From Parvibium lacunae (GTDB taxonomy: Bacteria > Pseudomonadota > Gammaproteobacteria > Burkholderiales > Burkholderiaceae_D): a DNA stretch of 64,000 nucleotides. Positions 1 to 8,664 of the stretch are shown piece by piece. The notes beneath the pieces are model-generated. The model saw only the letters and a program-made list of their open reading frames with translations. It was not told where the DNA came from and searched no databases. Each line of letters begins with the position of its first letter. The stretch's first letter is position 1. The stretch lies in the NCBI RefSeq assembly GCF_003335215.1, contig NZ_QPGB01000001.1, positions 62,001-126,000 on the forward strand. The letters run 5' to 3'. A program made the position numbers and the translations under genes.

Positions 1-689
1 CCTGTGCGGAACTCTTCGCGCTGACATTCGACGTGCATCAACGTCGCCTTCTCCCAGAAGGTACGTGCTGGGGACAGCACACTGACCGTCGGCTGCGGGA
101 ATTCGAGTTCAGCGACATGTTCCGCAATGTCAGGCCGCACCACATGCTCCTCATTCGGCTCGGTGATGTTGCGGCCACCGAACTCGATCAGGACGCTGTT
201 ACCGACGTAGTCTCCGGATTTCTCCAGCACGGTCGGGTAGTGCACCCGCAACTGCTCGCCGTCATCGCTGATTTCAAGACGGAATGCATCGGCGCTGAAC
301 TCGGTGGCCAGCATCTTCTGGAAGTGTGGTACCACTACACCGTGAGCATGGTCGCGTACGAAGGACTTGAGATCTTCGCTGAACTTCTTCAGCCGATTGC
401 GCGAGACCCCTTCGGCAAATGGGTCGAAGGTTCCGTCCAGTCCTCGATAGTCGAGGGTGATGTCTACGTCCTCGGAGAAGCGTGCGATGGCTCCGAAAAC
501 TTTGGATAGTGAGGTGCCGCCCTTGAAGGCCATCGGAAGTCGATCGGGCATGGTGAACAGGGTCTGTAGCACCCAGCAGACCCATACATCTTTTTCCAGT
601 ACAACAGGTGAGCGTGCAAGTTGCGGAGCAAGCGCCCGGTAAATTTGGGACTGCTCTTCTCGTTTGAGATGCAGGAAGGACTCAGGCAT
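1..689 (-). CDS. abiEii: AbiEii-type nucleotidyltransferase toxin, 3' end cut by the window
   Basis: Toxin half of an AbiE type IV toxin-antitoxin / abortive-infection pair. It has no stop inside the window; I translated it by hand from the ATG at 689. The first 229 residues show the nucleotidyltransferase signature: GGTSLSK at residues 57-63 followed by FSEDVDI at 71-77, matching the GS...DxD motif of the DNA polymerase beta-like fold, preceded by LEKD at 31-34. FWEKATLMH lies near the visible C-terminal end. Its ATG overlaps the last codons of the AbiEi gene by 8 bases (ATGCCTGA), so the two are translationally coupled. In the known family the toxin transfers nucleotides to RNA targets and blocks growth; activity here is inferred. 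The missing C-terminal part cannot be judged. Confidence 0.9.
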   Translation of the reverse strand, partial: MPESFLHLKREEQSQIYRALAPQLARSPVVLEKDVWVCWVLQTLFTMPDRLPMAFKGGTSLSKVFGAIARFSEDVDITLDYRGLDGTFDPFAEGVSRNRLKKFSEDLKSFVRDHAHGVVVPHFQKMLATEFSADAFRLEISDDGEQLRVHYPTVLEKSGDYVGNSVLIEFGGRNITEPNEEHVVRPDIAEHVAELEFPQPTVSVLSPARTFWEKATLMHVECQREEFRT

Positions 690-1302
690 GAGCTGCCATC
701 CGCTCGTTTCGGAAGATGGCGTCGCTCATCCACGCAGGCATCGAGCTGGTGGCTGACTTCAGCACCTCGAACTCGCTCGATCCCAGCTTGCGCCGAATCT
801 TCTCGACGAGAGCTGGAGTCACTTCCTTTTTGCCGAGGTACCACATTGCCGCAAGCGCGAGCCCCGCAGGTCGGCCGGCTAGGGCCAGCTTGCGCTGACA
901 GACGTGCTGCAGTCTGATTTCCATCTTGCCCACGCGGATGCGCTTTGACGGGCCCGATGTCACGAATACAGATTGGGTTGGAACCTGAGTGGTCAGTTCG
1001 AGCCGACGCGCAGCTTCGGCACCGTGAATCTGGACAACCGCCCCAGTGGCCTTGGCAACGGTCTCGGCCACCTTCAGCGGTTCAGGCATTACCTTGCCGA
1101 CGAAACGGCTGACCTCAGGACGCACAAAGACGCCGCGCGTCACTCGCTCGACCGACCCTGCCTTGACGAGGCGCGACAGAGTCTGATCGACGGACGCACG
1201 CGTCCCGCACTCAAGGAATGCCGTCGGGGTGAAAGGCTCCCCAATCGGCATCGCCTCGATGCGCTCGCGAATCAGCTCGGCGGTCTTGATCGTCGTGTTC
1301 AT
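682..1302 (-). CDS. abiEi: AbiEi-type antitoxin / transcriptional regulator (DUF6088-like)
   Basis: 206-residue partner of the downstream nucleotidyltransferase. The N-terminal 75 or so residues read as a winged helix-turn-helix (PTAFLECGTRASVDQTLSRL then VERVTRGVFVRP). The C-terminal half is the antitoxin domain, with HGAEAARRLELTTQVPTQ and LALAAMWYLGKK. AbiEi proteins neutralise the toxin without forming a stable complex and repress their own promoter. I chose the ATG at 1302 (MNTTIKT) instead of longer in-frame starts because a good -10/-35 pair ends only 7 bases upstream, so anything further upstream would not be transcribed. The gene ends inside the toxin start. The pair lies directly downstream of the 3' end of ssrA on the same strand, which suggests acquisition on an island. 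Confidence 0.88.
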   Translation of the reverse strand: MNTTIKTAELIRERIEAMPIGEPFTPTAFLECGTRASVDQTLSRLVKAGSVERVTRGVFVRPEVSRFVGKVMPEPLKVAETVAKATGAVVQIHGAEAARRLELTTQVPTQSVFVTSGPSKRIRVGKMEIRLQHVCQRKLALAGRPAGLALAAMWYLGKKEVTPALVEKIRRKLGSSEFEVLKSATSSMPAWMSDAIFRNERMAAHA

Positions 1303-1338
1303 GTACGAAAATATATGCGAGTTTCTGACAAACTGCAA
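1300..1338 (-). promoter_or_regulatory. abiE promoter with inverted repeat in the spacer; transcript probably leaderless
   Basis: On the minus strand TTGCAG (1338-1333) and TATATT (1315-1310) are separated by exactly 17 bases. Only 7 bases separate the -10 box from the ATG, so transcription should begin at or next to the A of the start codon, and no Shine-Dalgarno is present. The spacer holds the inverted repeat AGTTT-N5-AAACT (1320-1334), a plausible AbiEi operator. Negative autoregulation is known for the family; the operator assignment is inference. Confidence 0.6.
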
Positions 1339-1458
1339 GTGCGACAGCTCGCTGGAGTGAGCGTGTGTCCCGGAACGGCCAATTCGGGCGGCTGGCGCAG
1401 TCCGCAGGCGTTCGCAGTAACCCGCACCAGTAAGCGGGAGCCGCCGCGATCGGGCAAG

Positions 1459-1489
1459 AAAAAACCCCAACCGATAACGGTTGGGGTTT
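1459..1489 (-). terminator. Rho-independent terminator of ssrA
   Basis: A perfect 12-bp stem AAACCCCAACCG / CGGTTGGGGTTT with a 4-base loop. On the minus strand it is followed by a run of T, and it starts 6 bases after the CCA end of the tmRNA. Confidence 0.92.
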
Positions 1490-1494
1490 GTTAT

Positions 1495-1857
1495 TGGTGG
1501 AGCCGGCGGGAATCGAACCCGCGTCCGTCAATCCTCTACAAATAGTTCTACATACTTAGCTGGTTTATTTGAATCTTATTGTGTGCTTAGCCAATCAGCA
1601 GGCCGACACACAACCAGTTGCCTTAGATTTAGCTCACCCTTAAGCAACCCAAGGGGGAGCGAGCCTCTGTGAATGACGCTGCTGTGAGTTACCCCACCTG
1701 ACCCAGAGGCCAATCAGTGCAGCGTCCAGCCGGGATTAGGCGGCTAGAGCGAAACGTTCGTCGTTTGCGTTTACTTTTTTCCCATTGATTTACGAGGTGA
1801 CGGGTCCTCGGTATGCCCTACTTGCTTTGCAATTCACGTCGAAACCAGGTCGGCCCC
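1495..1857 (-). ncRNA. ssrA: tmRNA (transfer-messenger RNA)
   Basis: 363-nt tmRNA for trans-translation rescue of stalled ribosomes. The tRNA-like ends pair: 5' GGGGCCG with 3' CGGCTCC followed by ACCA. The 3' end carries the T-arm sequence GGTTCGATTCCC and the 5' part carries the D-loop-like GACCTGGTTTCGACG. The tag reading frame (1768-1736) starts at the resume codon GCA and encodes ANDERFALAA followed by TAA, ending in the LAA degron recognised by ClpXP. A TACAAT -10 box is at 1874-1869. The 3' end is a common integrase target, and AbiE genes begin just beyond it. Confidence 0.97.
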
Positions 1858-1890
1858 AATGCGTTGTTATTGTAATGGATGTCGGCTGCT

Positions 1891-2595
1891 TTAGCGACCT
1901 TTTTGCGGTAGGTTCAAGATTGTCAGCAGGTCGTGTGGGTGATGAATCAGCCAGTCAGCTTGCCAAGTGCTGGGGTCGCTTTCGCCGCAATAGCCATAGG
2001 CGGCCGCCGCTGTTTTCATGCCGGCAGCTTGCCCCGCTGTGATATCGCGGGCGTCATCGCCCACATACAGGCAGGTGGCTGGGGGCACTTCCAGTAGCGT
2101 GGCGGCATGGAGTAAAGGGGCAGGGTGGGGTTTGGCGTGGGCCGTGGTGTCGCCACTCACCACACAACGTGTGCGCGGGAATAGCTGTAGTGCTTCAACC
2201 AGCGGGTTAGTGAAGCGGGTGTGTTTATTGGTCACGATACCCCATGCCAGCCCATGCGCTTCGAGTTGATCAAGCAGCCACGGCATGCCATCAAATAAAT
2301 GTGAATGAACACAGAGCCGAGCTGCATAGCGGCTTAAGAAATCGGTTTGGTAGTCGGGGTAAGCGGGGTTATCGGGCGTGATTTGTAACGCGCGCCCCAG
2401 CATGCCACGTGCGCCTTGCGACACGTAGGGCCGTAGTTCAGCCAAGGACAGTGGGGCGAGATTACGCGCTTCGCGCATGGCGTTAGCGGCGGCGGCCAAG
2501 TCACCCGCGGTATCGGCGAGGGTGCCATCCAGATCAAACAAAACCGCGCGCCATGCGATAGAGGTTGGAGGCAAAACAGATGCCGGGTCTAACAT
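1891..2595 (-). CDS. gph: Phosphoglycolate phosphatase, HAD superfamily
   Basis: 234-residue HAD hydrolase that dephosphorylates 2-phosphoglycolate, a product of DNA 3'-phosphoglycolate repair. Motif I is FDLDGT (residues 20-25, nucleophile D21 and acid D23), the motif II region is IVTNKH, and motif IV is VGDDARD near the C-terminus. The helical cap lies between motifs I and II. I start at the ATG at 2595, preceded by GAAAGAAG, and reject an upstream in-frame start that would overlap ubiG. The gene follows ubiG by 13 bases, the usual ubiG-gph pairing in betaproteobacteria. Other small HAD phosphatases cannot be excluded by sequence alone. Confidence 0.9.
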   Translation of the reverse strand: MLDPASVLPPTSIAWRAVLFDLDGTLADTAGDLAAAANAMREARNLAPLSLAELRPYVSQGARGMLGRALQITPDNPAYPDYQTDFLSRYAARLCVHSHLFDGMPWLLDQLEAHGLAWGIVTNKHTRFTNPLVEALQLFPRTRCVVSGDTTAHAKPHPAPLLHAATLLEVPPATCLYVGDDARDITAGQAAGMKTAAAAYGYCGESDPSTWQADWLIHHPHDLLTILNLPQKGR

Positions 2596-2608
2596 GAGGC
2601 TTCTTTCA

Positions 2609-3328
2609 TTAAGCGGGTTTGTGGCAAGCAACCATGTAATTGACGCTGGTGTCTGGCCCCAGGGTGAAACGATCCTGCAATGGGTGGTAGTGCATGCCGA
2701 TAATCTCTGCGGTGTCTAATCCGCAAGCGCGTGTTACGGCAATGAGTTCGGCAGGGCGAATAAATTTGCGGTAGTCGTGCGTGCCAATCGGTAGCATCCG
2801 TAGCAGATACTCAGCGCCTAATATGGCGAAGAGATAGGCTTTCAACCCCCGGTTAAGCGTTGAAAAAAAGACCCAGCCCCCCGGCTTCACCAACGCTGCG
2901 CACGCACCAATAATTGCCCCTGGGTCGGGCACATGTTCGAGCATTTCCATACAGGTGACGACGTCAAAGCTCCCCGCTTGTTGTGCAGCGAGAGCTTCGA
3001 CCGCTGTGCATTCATAGCGCGTTGCTGCGCCAGTTTCTAGGGCATGCAGCCGCGCGACTTGCAATGACTTTTCAGCTAAATCAATCCCCAATACGTCGGC
3101 GCCGCGCTGGCTCATACTTTCACTCAAAATCCCGCCACCACAGCCTACATCTAAAACGCGCTTGCCAGTGAGGCTGGCATGCTGGTCGATCCAATCAAGC
3201 CGAACGGGATTGAGGAGATGCAGGGGTTTGAATTCGCTAGTGGGGTCCCACCATTTGCTGGCGAGCGCCGAAAATTTTTGTAGTTCCGCTTCATCGGCAT
3301 TGCGGGTGGGCGCAGAAGTCGTAGACAT
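2609..3328 (-). CDS. ubiG: Ubiquinone biosynthesis O-methyltransferase UbiG
   Basis: 239-residue SAM-dependent methyltransferase that performs both O-methylation steps of ubiquinone synthesis. The SAM-binding motif I DVGCGGG lies at residues 60-66. The N-terminal [11 protein letters not shown] and the later [11 protein letters not shown] and [11 protein letters not shown] are typical of UbiG. It is the first gene of a two-gene unit with gph. An intrinsic terminator separates it from the upstream OmpA-like gene, so it should have its own promoter in 3329-3386. Confidence 0.96.
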   Translation of the reverse strand: MSTTSAPTRNADEAELQKFSALASKWWDPTSEFKPLHLLNPVRLDWIDQHASLTGKRVLDVGCGGGILSESMSQRGADVLGIDLAEKSLQVARLHALETGAATRYECTAVEALAAQQAGSFDVVTCMEMLEHVPDPGAIIGACAALVKPGGWVFFSTLNRGLKAYLFAILGAEYLLRMLPIGTHDYRKFIRPAELIAVTRACGLDTAEIIGMHYHPLQDRFTLGPDTSVNYMVACHKPA

Positions 3329-3386
3329 GGCGAGTAGAAAAAGAGTCGAGATTTTGGATTGTAAAGGTTAGCCTAGCGATAAAAAT

Positions 3387-3415
3387 AAAAAAGCCCTGCG
3401 GCTGCAGGGCTTTTA
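3387..3415 (-). terminator. Terminator of the OmpA-like gene
   Basis: AAAAGCCCTGC / GCAGGGCTTTT hairpin. On the minus strand it is followed by a T-rich tract, just past the stop of the OmpA-like gene. The A-run on the other side could let it work in both directions. Confidence 0.85.
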
Positions 3416-3432
3416 ATCGTCAGGAGCGAGAT

Positions 3433-4095
3433 TTACTTGCGATCACGTGTTCCAACCAGTTCGATTTCAACGCGGCGGTTTTTAGCACGGCCTTCGCTGG
3501 TTTTGTTGTCAGCAGCAGGTTTGGTTTCGCCTTTGCCTTCTGTGTAAACACGGTTTGCATCGACCCCTTTGCTGACCAGATAAGCCTTGACGGCTTCTGC
3601 ACGGCGCATAGAGAGTTTGTTGTTGTACTCATCTTTACCGACAGAATCAGTGTGGCCAGTGGCAATTACAACTTCCAGGTTCACTTCTTTAGATTTAGCA
3701 ACAACGTCATCCAGTTGCTTTTTGGCTTCTGGCTTGAGCACTGCTTTGTCAAAATCAAAATAAGCTTCAGCGGCAACAGAGATTTTCTCTTTGGTGGCTG
3801 CTGGTGGGGCAGCTACAGCTGGGCGTGCAGCAGGCGCGGCGGGAGCTGCGGCGGCAGGCGCAGCAGGCGCAGCTGGGCGTGCAGCAGCAGGAGCGGCAGC
3901 AGCGGGTTTCAGCGCGCCATCACAATCTTTGCCGGCGGTAGCGGGAGTCCAGAAGGCATCGCGCCAGCACAGACCACCAACACCATTGACCCACTGTAGA
4001 CCATTGGGGTTAACCCAGTTGTCATTGTTTTGTGCGAAGGAAGCTGTCGAAACAACTGCCAAGCCTGCCAGTAATACTTTCACTAATTTACTCAT
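3433..4095 (-). CDS. OmpA-family outer-membrane / peptidoglycan-binding protein
   Basis: 220 residues. A signal peptide (MSKLVKVLLAGLAVVSTASFA) is probably cleaved near residue 21. A short tryptophan-rich segment follows (25-60, with CWRDAFWTP), then a low-complexity Ala/Pro linker (about 63-100) and a C-terminal OmpA/MotB domain (about 105-215). The peptidoglycan-binding signature is GHTDSVGKDEYNNKLSMRRA, with D150 and R165 as probable diaminopimelate ligands. There is no N-terminal 8-strand barrel, so it is a short OmpA-like protein of the kind common in Burkholderiales that tethers the outer envelope to peptidoglycan. It is monocistronic, flanked by its own terminator. Confidence 0.93.
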   Translation of the reverse strand: MSKLVKVLLAGLAVVSTASFAQNNDNWVNPNGLQWVNGVGGLCWRDAFWTPATAGKDCDGALKPAAAAPAAARPAAPAAPAAAAPAAPAARPAVAAPPAATKEKISVAAEAYFDFDKAVLKPEAKKQLDDVVAKSKEVNLEVVIATGHTDSVGKDEYNNKLSMRRAEAVKAYLVSKGVDANRVYTEGKGETKPAADNKTSEGRAKNRRVEIELVGTRDRK

Positions 4096-4257
4096 GTTCT
4101 CTTCCTATCAGTTAGCAAGTTCAGTCGGCCCAGCGCTTAGCTTATTAGCAAAAAGCCCGCACTTGGTTGCGTGAAACAACACTCTTTTTATAGAGTTGCA
4201 CTGCAAAATATGCCGCAAGCCCTTGGATTCTAACACGCTGAAATGGTTCAGCAAGTG

Positions 4258-5625
4258 TTAAAAACTGTCGCCTAGTGATTGTCTGTTGCCTCCTTGTGCT
4301 TGTTTCACGGCAATTTGCCATGTTTCAAGGCTAGCAAGGCATTGCTGGCGGGCCGTGAGGGCGCTGTTGAGGGTGATTTGTTGTTGATTGACAACGTGCT
4401 GGCCTGCAACCCAAACATCGCTGACTTGTTCGCGCCCGCACACATAGACCAAGTGACTGGGGATGTCGTAGCAGGGTTGGCTCTGGAGTTGGCCTAGATC
4501 AATGCATAGGCAATCCGCTGCTTTACCCCCAGCCAAGCTCCCAATTTGCTCATCGAGGCCCAATGCCCGTGCAGCGCCAAGGGTTGCGGCTTCTAGCACG
4601 CTAGCGGCTGATCCTGCCGTCGGGTCACCGCTCACCCCTTTTGCCAAGAGCGCGGCAAGGCGCAGCTCTGCCCATAAATCGAGTCGGTTATTGCTGGCAG
4701 CGCCGTCTGTGCCTAATCCAAAATTTATCCCTGTGGCTTGCCATGCGGCCAGGGCGGGTAAGCCGCTGGCGAGTTTCAGGTTAGAGCTTGGGCAGTGCGC
4801 GAGATGCGCGCCCGCTGTGGCGAGTTGGGCCAGTTCGGCTGAGGTGAAATGAACACCATGCACGGCAATCAACCGAGGACTCAGCAAGCCTAGTCGGGCC
4901 AATCGTTCGAGCGGGCGGCAGCCATACTGCTGCATACTGGTGGTTAATTCAGCTTCGGTTTCGTGCAGGTGGGTGTGAATGGGTAAATCCAAGGTTTCTG
5001 CCAGGGTGCCCAGGCGCTGGTAAACCGCATCAGAGACGGTGTACGGCGCATGCGGGGCCAGGCTGAAGTGGACCGTGGCCGTCTCTTGCCAGCGCTCATG
5101 AATTGCCAAACCTTGGGCGAGATACTCGTCTGCCTGCTTGGCGTAGCGGGTGGGCAGATCAATCACTGTGATGCCCGCAACGATTCGCATACCGTAGGCT
5201 TGTGCGGCCCTAATCGTCGCTTCGGGAAAGAAATACATGTCGTTGAAGCAGGTAATGCCACCCAGTAGCATTTCATGGCATGCCAAGACACTGCCATCGA
5301 ATACAAACGGGTCACTGACCAAGGCCGCTTCGGTCGGCCAGATACAGTCACCAAGCCAGCGCTGCAACGGCAAGTCATCTCCTAGCCCGCGCAGTAATGT
5401 CATGGCGGCATGACAATGAAAATTGATCAAACCCGGCATGAGTACATGGTGAGGCCGCACAATGAAATGCGCATCTGGGTAGGCTGCCCGGGCTTGTGCC
5501 TGCGGCATCAGTGCGCGAATCCGTCCCGCTTCTATCACTAAGCTATGGTCAGTCAACACGCTGTCGGCACGAGGGCTGATTGGTAACAGCCATTTCGCTT
5601 CAATGACTTGAATTTCTGGCATCAT
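4258..5625 (-). CDS. mtaD: TRZ/ATZ-family amidohydrolase, probable 5'-methylthioadenosine/S-adenosylhomocysteine deaminase
   Basis: 455-residue metal-dependent deaminase of the amidohydrolase superfamily. Metal ligands are visible in NFHCH (H70, H72), in the HTHLHE segment and in the GTDGAASNN loop carrying the catalytic aspartate. The N- and C-terminal ends form the small beta domain typical of the family. In betaproteobacteria this protein usually sits near ubiG and is annotated as an MTA/SAH deaminase; the exact substrate (MTA, SAH, 5'-deoxyadenosine) is not fixed by sequence. It diverges from the protease gene at 5658 with only 32 bases between start codons, and no clear Shine-Dalgarno is seen. 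Confidence 0.88.
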   Translation of the reverse strand: MMPEIQVIEAKWLLPISPRADSVLTDHSLVIEAGRIRALMPQAQARAAYPDAHFIVRPHHVLMPGLINFHCHAAMTLLRGLGDDLPLQRWLGDCIWPTEAALVSDPFVFDGSVLACHEMLLGGITCFNDMYFFPEATIRAAQAYGMRIVAGITVIDLPTRYAKQADEYLAQGLAIHERWQETATVHFSLAPHAPYTVSDAVYQRLGTLAETLDLPIHTHLHETEAELTTSMQQYGCRPLERLARLGLLSPRLIAVHGVHFTSAELAQLATAGAHLAHCPSSNLKLASGLPALAAWQATGINFGLGTDGAASNNRLDLWAELRLAALLAKGVSGDPTAGSAASVLEAATLGAARALGLDEQIGSLAGGKAADCLCIDLGQLQSQPCYDIPSHLVYVCGREQVSDVWVAGQHVVNQQQITLNSALTARQQCLASLETWQIAVKQAQGGNRQSLGDSF

Positions 5626-5657
5626 AAATTTTTGGCCCCGTTATCTATTGCAAAAGT

Positions 5658-6353
5658 ATGCCGCACTTTTTTCGACTTGCCCCGCATTTTGTTGTTACTC
5701 ACTTTGCGCGCCGAGGCATTTACGGCGCTTGCTTACTGCTAATTTTATTTTTCTTGCCGCGTATCGTTTGGTCGCAGGATGTGGTCGTGATGGGGATTTT
5801 TCCCAACAAAGTGGTGTTGTCGGTTGACCATGGGCTGCCGAAAACCCTGGCTGTTGGGGAGCCACTGTGGCAAGGCATGCGCTTGTTACGCACCGAGGGT
5901 GATGAGGCGTGGTTGGAAATTGGCGGGCAAGTGCAGCGGTTGAGTCTGGGCAGTTATCGTGCCAAGGGAGCAGCGGCAGGGCAACGCACGACGGTCACAC
6001 TCAAAGCGGATGCGCGCGGCCATTTCATGACTGTGGGGAAAGCCAATGGTGGCAGTCTTCAGTTTATGGTTGATACGGGCGCATCAGTTGTCGCCATCAG
6101 CTTGGTGGAAGCGCGGCGTTTGGGGATCAATTACCTCAATGGCCGACGTGCTGCTGTGCAGACGGCAAATGGGCCAACCTTGGCTTATTACGTTAAGCTA
6201 GATTCGCTCGCCATCGGCCCACTGGAGCTGAATCAAGTCGATGCCGTGATTCTGGAAAATCTGGGTGGTGTCGCCTTATTGGGAATGAGCTTTCTCAATC
6301 GAATGGAGATGCAACGTACCGGCGATACGCTGGTTTTAACCAAACGATATTAG
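5658..6353 (+). CDS. Retropepsin-like aspartic protease, membrane-anchored
   Basis: 231 residues. A hydrophobic segment at about 21-38 is a signal anchor or uncleaved signal peptide. A periplasmic part follows, with the aspartic-protease signature MVDTGASVVAIS near residue 134 and a second hydrophobic strand, VALLGMSFLNRM, near the C-terminus. This is the TIGR02281-type clan AA protease of proteobacteria, a single-domain enzyme that must dimerise to form the active site. Its substrate is unknown. It is divergent from the deaminase gene. Confidence 0.85.
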   Translation: MPHFFRLAPHFVVTHFARRGIYGACLLLILFFLPRIVWSQDVVVMGIFPNKVVLSVDHGLPKTLAVGEPLWQGMRLLRTEGDEAWLEIGGQVQRLSLGSYRAKGAAAGQRTTVTLKADARGHFMTVGKANGGSLQFMVDTGASVVAISLVEARRLGINYLNGRRAAVQTANGPTLAYYVKLDSLAIGPLELNQVDAVILENLGGVALLGMSFLNRMEMQRTGDTLVLTKRY

Positions 6354-6423
6354 GGACTGATCTAGCGCAATACCCTATCGGTATGTTGGCGACATACTGC
6401 AGTCTGTTTTAAGGATTGCAACG

Positions 6424-7791
6424 ATGTCACTCATTACCAAAAAAACTGAACTCCTTCTTCCCGCTGGCTCCCTTGAAAAAATGCGTGCTGCCTATGCCTT
6501 TGGGGCGGATGCCGTTTACGCTGGCCAGCCGCGCTATAGCTTGCGTGCTCGCAATAACGAGTTCCGTTTGCCGCAGATTGAAGAGGGTATTCAAGAAGCA
6601 CGCGCACAAGGTAAAAAATTCTACGTGACTAGTAACTTGCTGCCCCATAACGGCAAGGTCAAAACTTACTTGCGCGACATGGAACCCATTATTGCCATGC
6701 AGCCAGACGGTTTGATTATGGCCGACCCCGGCTTGATTATGCTGGTACGGGAAAAGTGGCCTGAAGTACCTGTTCACCTCTCGGTGCAAGCCAATACCAT
6801 GAACTATGCCAGTGTGAAGTTTTGGCAAAGCGTGGGCGTCAAACGCATTATCCTCTCGCGGGAATTAAGCTTGGATGAAATTGAAGAAATCCGCCAGCAG
6901 TGCCCCGAGATGGAGCTGGAAGTCTTTGTGCATGGGGCGTTATGTATTGCCTATTCAGGACGTTGCTTGCTATCCGGCTACTTTAATCGGCGCGATGCCA
7001 ACCAGGGTACGTGTACCAATGCGTGCCGCTGGAACTATCAAACGCACAACGCCACTGAGGATGACAGCGGTGATGTGAAGCTGATTCAGCCGCTCCAAGA
7101 TTTTGATTTTTCCAAAGAAGATACCGAGCAAGCGCAAGCATTTGCCGCATGCGGCGGGAGTGCGCGCCATCCCGCAGCCGATCAAGTGTATTTGATCGAA
7201 GAAGCGACCCGCCCAGGTGAGCTGATGCCGATTATGGAAGACGAGCATGGCACCTACATCATGAACTCCAGAGACCTACGGGCCTTGGAGCATGTGGAGC
7301 GTTTGGTCAAAATGGGGATTGATTCGCTCAAAATTGAAGGTCGTACCAAATCGCTGTACTACGTGGCGCGTACTGCGCAAACTTACCGCGCCGCGATAGA
7401 TGATGCACTCGCGGGCCGTCCTTTCAACCCGACACTGCTGGCGGATTTAGAAGGTTTGGCCAATCGGGGTTATACCGATGGGTTCTATCAGCGCCACCAC
7501 GCCGAGGAATACCAAAATTATTTACGTGGACATTCCGAAGCGAAACGTAGCCAATATGTGGGTGAGGTAATTGGTTTGGAACAAGGATGGGCCACGGTGG
7601 CGGTGAAAAACCACTTTGAAGTCGGTGATCAGGTTGAAATCATTCACCCTAGTGGCAACCAGATTGTGCCATTGGTGCAAATGCAAGACTTGCAAGGTCA
7701 GGGCATTACGGTGGCGGCGGGCAGCCCAGCGCAGGTGCGAATTCCCTTAGGAGAGCAATATCGGGGGGCGTTGCTGGCAAGGTTGTTATGA
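6424..7791 (+). CDS. trhP: tRNA 5-hydroxyuridine modification protein TrhP (YegQ), peptidase U32 family
   Basis: 455 residues, close to E. coli YegQ in length. In the known family it acts with prephenate in 5-hydroxylation of U34 in tRNAs. The N-terminus ELLLPAGSLEKMRAAYAFGADAVY is the U32 barrel start. The U32 signature ELEVFVHGALCIAYSGRC is followed by a cysteine cluster (C174, C181, C197, C201) consistent with an iron-sulfur site. The ATG at 6424 follows AAGGA at suitable spacing. It ends 30 bases from the convergent folE2 gene. Confidence 0.93.
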   Translation: MSLITKKTELLLPAGSLEKMRAAYAFGADAVYAGQPRYSLRARNNEFRLPQIEEGIQEARAQGKKFYVTSNLLPHNGKVKTYLRDMEPIIAMQPDGLIMADPGLIMLVREKWPEVPVHLSVQANTMNYASVKFWQSVGVKRIILSRELSLDEIEEIRQQCPEMELEVFVHGALCIAYSGRCLLSGYFNRRDANQGTCTNACRWNYQTHNATEDDSGDVKLIQPLQDFDFSKEDTEQAQAFAACGGSARHPAADQVYLIEEATRPGELMPIMEDEHGTYIMNSRDLRALEHVERLVKMGIDSLKIEGRTKSLYYVARTAQTYRAAIDDALAGRPFNPTLLADLEGLANRGYTDGFYQRHHAEEYQNYLRGHSEAKRSQYVGEVIGLEQGWATVAVKNHFEVGDQVEIIHPSGNQIVPLVQMQDLQGQGITVAAGSPAQVRIPLGEQYRGALLARLL

Positions 7792-7821
7792 TCTGAGCAG
7801 TTTTGGTGTTATTTGCCCAGA

Positions 7822-8634
7822 TTAACCTTCAATCAATGCATACGCACTGTGGTTGTGAATCGATTCGAAGTTCTCCGCTTCCACCACAAATTTGCTGATG
7901 CGGGAATCTGCCTTGAGGCGACCAGCGACGTCACGCACCAAGTCCTCGACAAATTTAGGATTGTCGTAAGCACGCTCAGTCACCCATTTTTCATCGGGGC
8001 GCTTCAGTAAACCGAACAACTCGCAGGAGGCTTCATCTTCCACAAGGCGGACGAGTTCTTCAATGCTCAGATTGGTATTGGCCAAGTGTGCAGTCACAGT
8101 GACATGTGAGCGCTGATTGTGCGCACCGTAATCAGAAATTTTCTTGGAGCATGGGCAGAGGCTGGTGACGGGCACGAGTACACGCAGCGCCAATTCAACG
8201 TTGCCTTGGGTGACGGTGCCAAGCAGGCTGACTTCGTAGTCTAGCAAGCTGGACACGCCGGAGACTGGGGCGATTTTTTTGATGAAGTAAGGAAAGGTAG
8301 CTTCTACATGCCCACTGTGCGCTTCCAAACGCACTAGCATGACCTGCAAAAGTTCGGCAAACTCATTGACATCCAGGGGTGCGCTGCGTTCTTCGAGCAG
8401 TGCCAAAAAGCGCGACATGTGGGTGCCTTTTTGGGTGTCAGGCAAATGCACGTAGAGGTTCCAAATGGCGACAGTCGGCTGCACTTGGCCATTGGCGGTT
8501 CGAATTTGCAGCGGGTGGCGCACGCCTTTGACGCCGACGCGCTGAATCGCGAGATGCCGTTCATCGGCAAACCCCTGGACATCAGGCATATTGGTAGTCA
8601 GTGATTGGCGGGTGAGGTCAGGCGCATTCATCAT
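7822..8634 (-). CDS. folE2: GTP cyclohydrolase FolE2 (type IB)
   Basis: About 270 residues. It catalyses the first step of folate/pterin synthesis, GTP to dihydroneopterin triphosphate, using the metal-flexible IB enzyme. The family marker [18 protein letters not shown] is present, with the metal-binding cysteine and the HNQR motif. The N-terminal MPDVQ and the [10 protein letters not shown] stretch also fit. I start at the ATG at 8634 behind an AGG at 6-base spacing; the next ATG (8631) is equally possible, and a longer form from 8658 is less likely. It is the last gene of the xseB-ispA-dxs-folE2 operon, 30 bases after dxs. Confidence 0.95.
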   Translation of the reverse strand: MMNAPDLTRQSLTTNMPDVQGFADERHLAIQRVGVKGVRHPLQIRTANGQVQPTVAIWNLYVHLPDTQKGTHMSRFLALLEERSAPLDVNEFAELLQVMLVRLEAHSGHVEATFPYFIKKIAPVSGVSSLLDYEVSLLGTVTQGNVELALRVLVPVTSLCPCSKKISDYGAHNQRSHVTVTAHLANTNLSIEELVRLVEDEASCELFGLLKRPDEKWVTERAYDNPKFVEDLVRDVAGRLKADSRISKFVVEAENFESIHNHSAYALIEG

Positions 8635-8664
8635 GGGGTACCTATTATTTTCCAGCACAAGAAA

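Noticed and set aside
33-509. 158-residue plus-strand reading frame
   Set aside because: It is antisense to the AbiEii gene, whose minus-strand translation shows clear catalytic motifs.
1303-1470. Longer N-terminus for the AbiEi gene starting at 1470
   Set aside because: It would run through the promoter and the ssrA terminator; the conserved domain starts at MNTTIKT.
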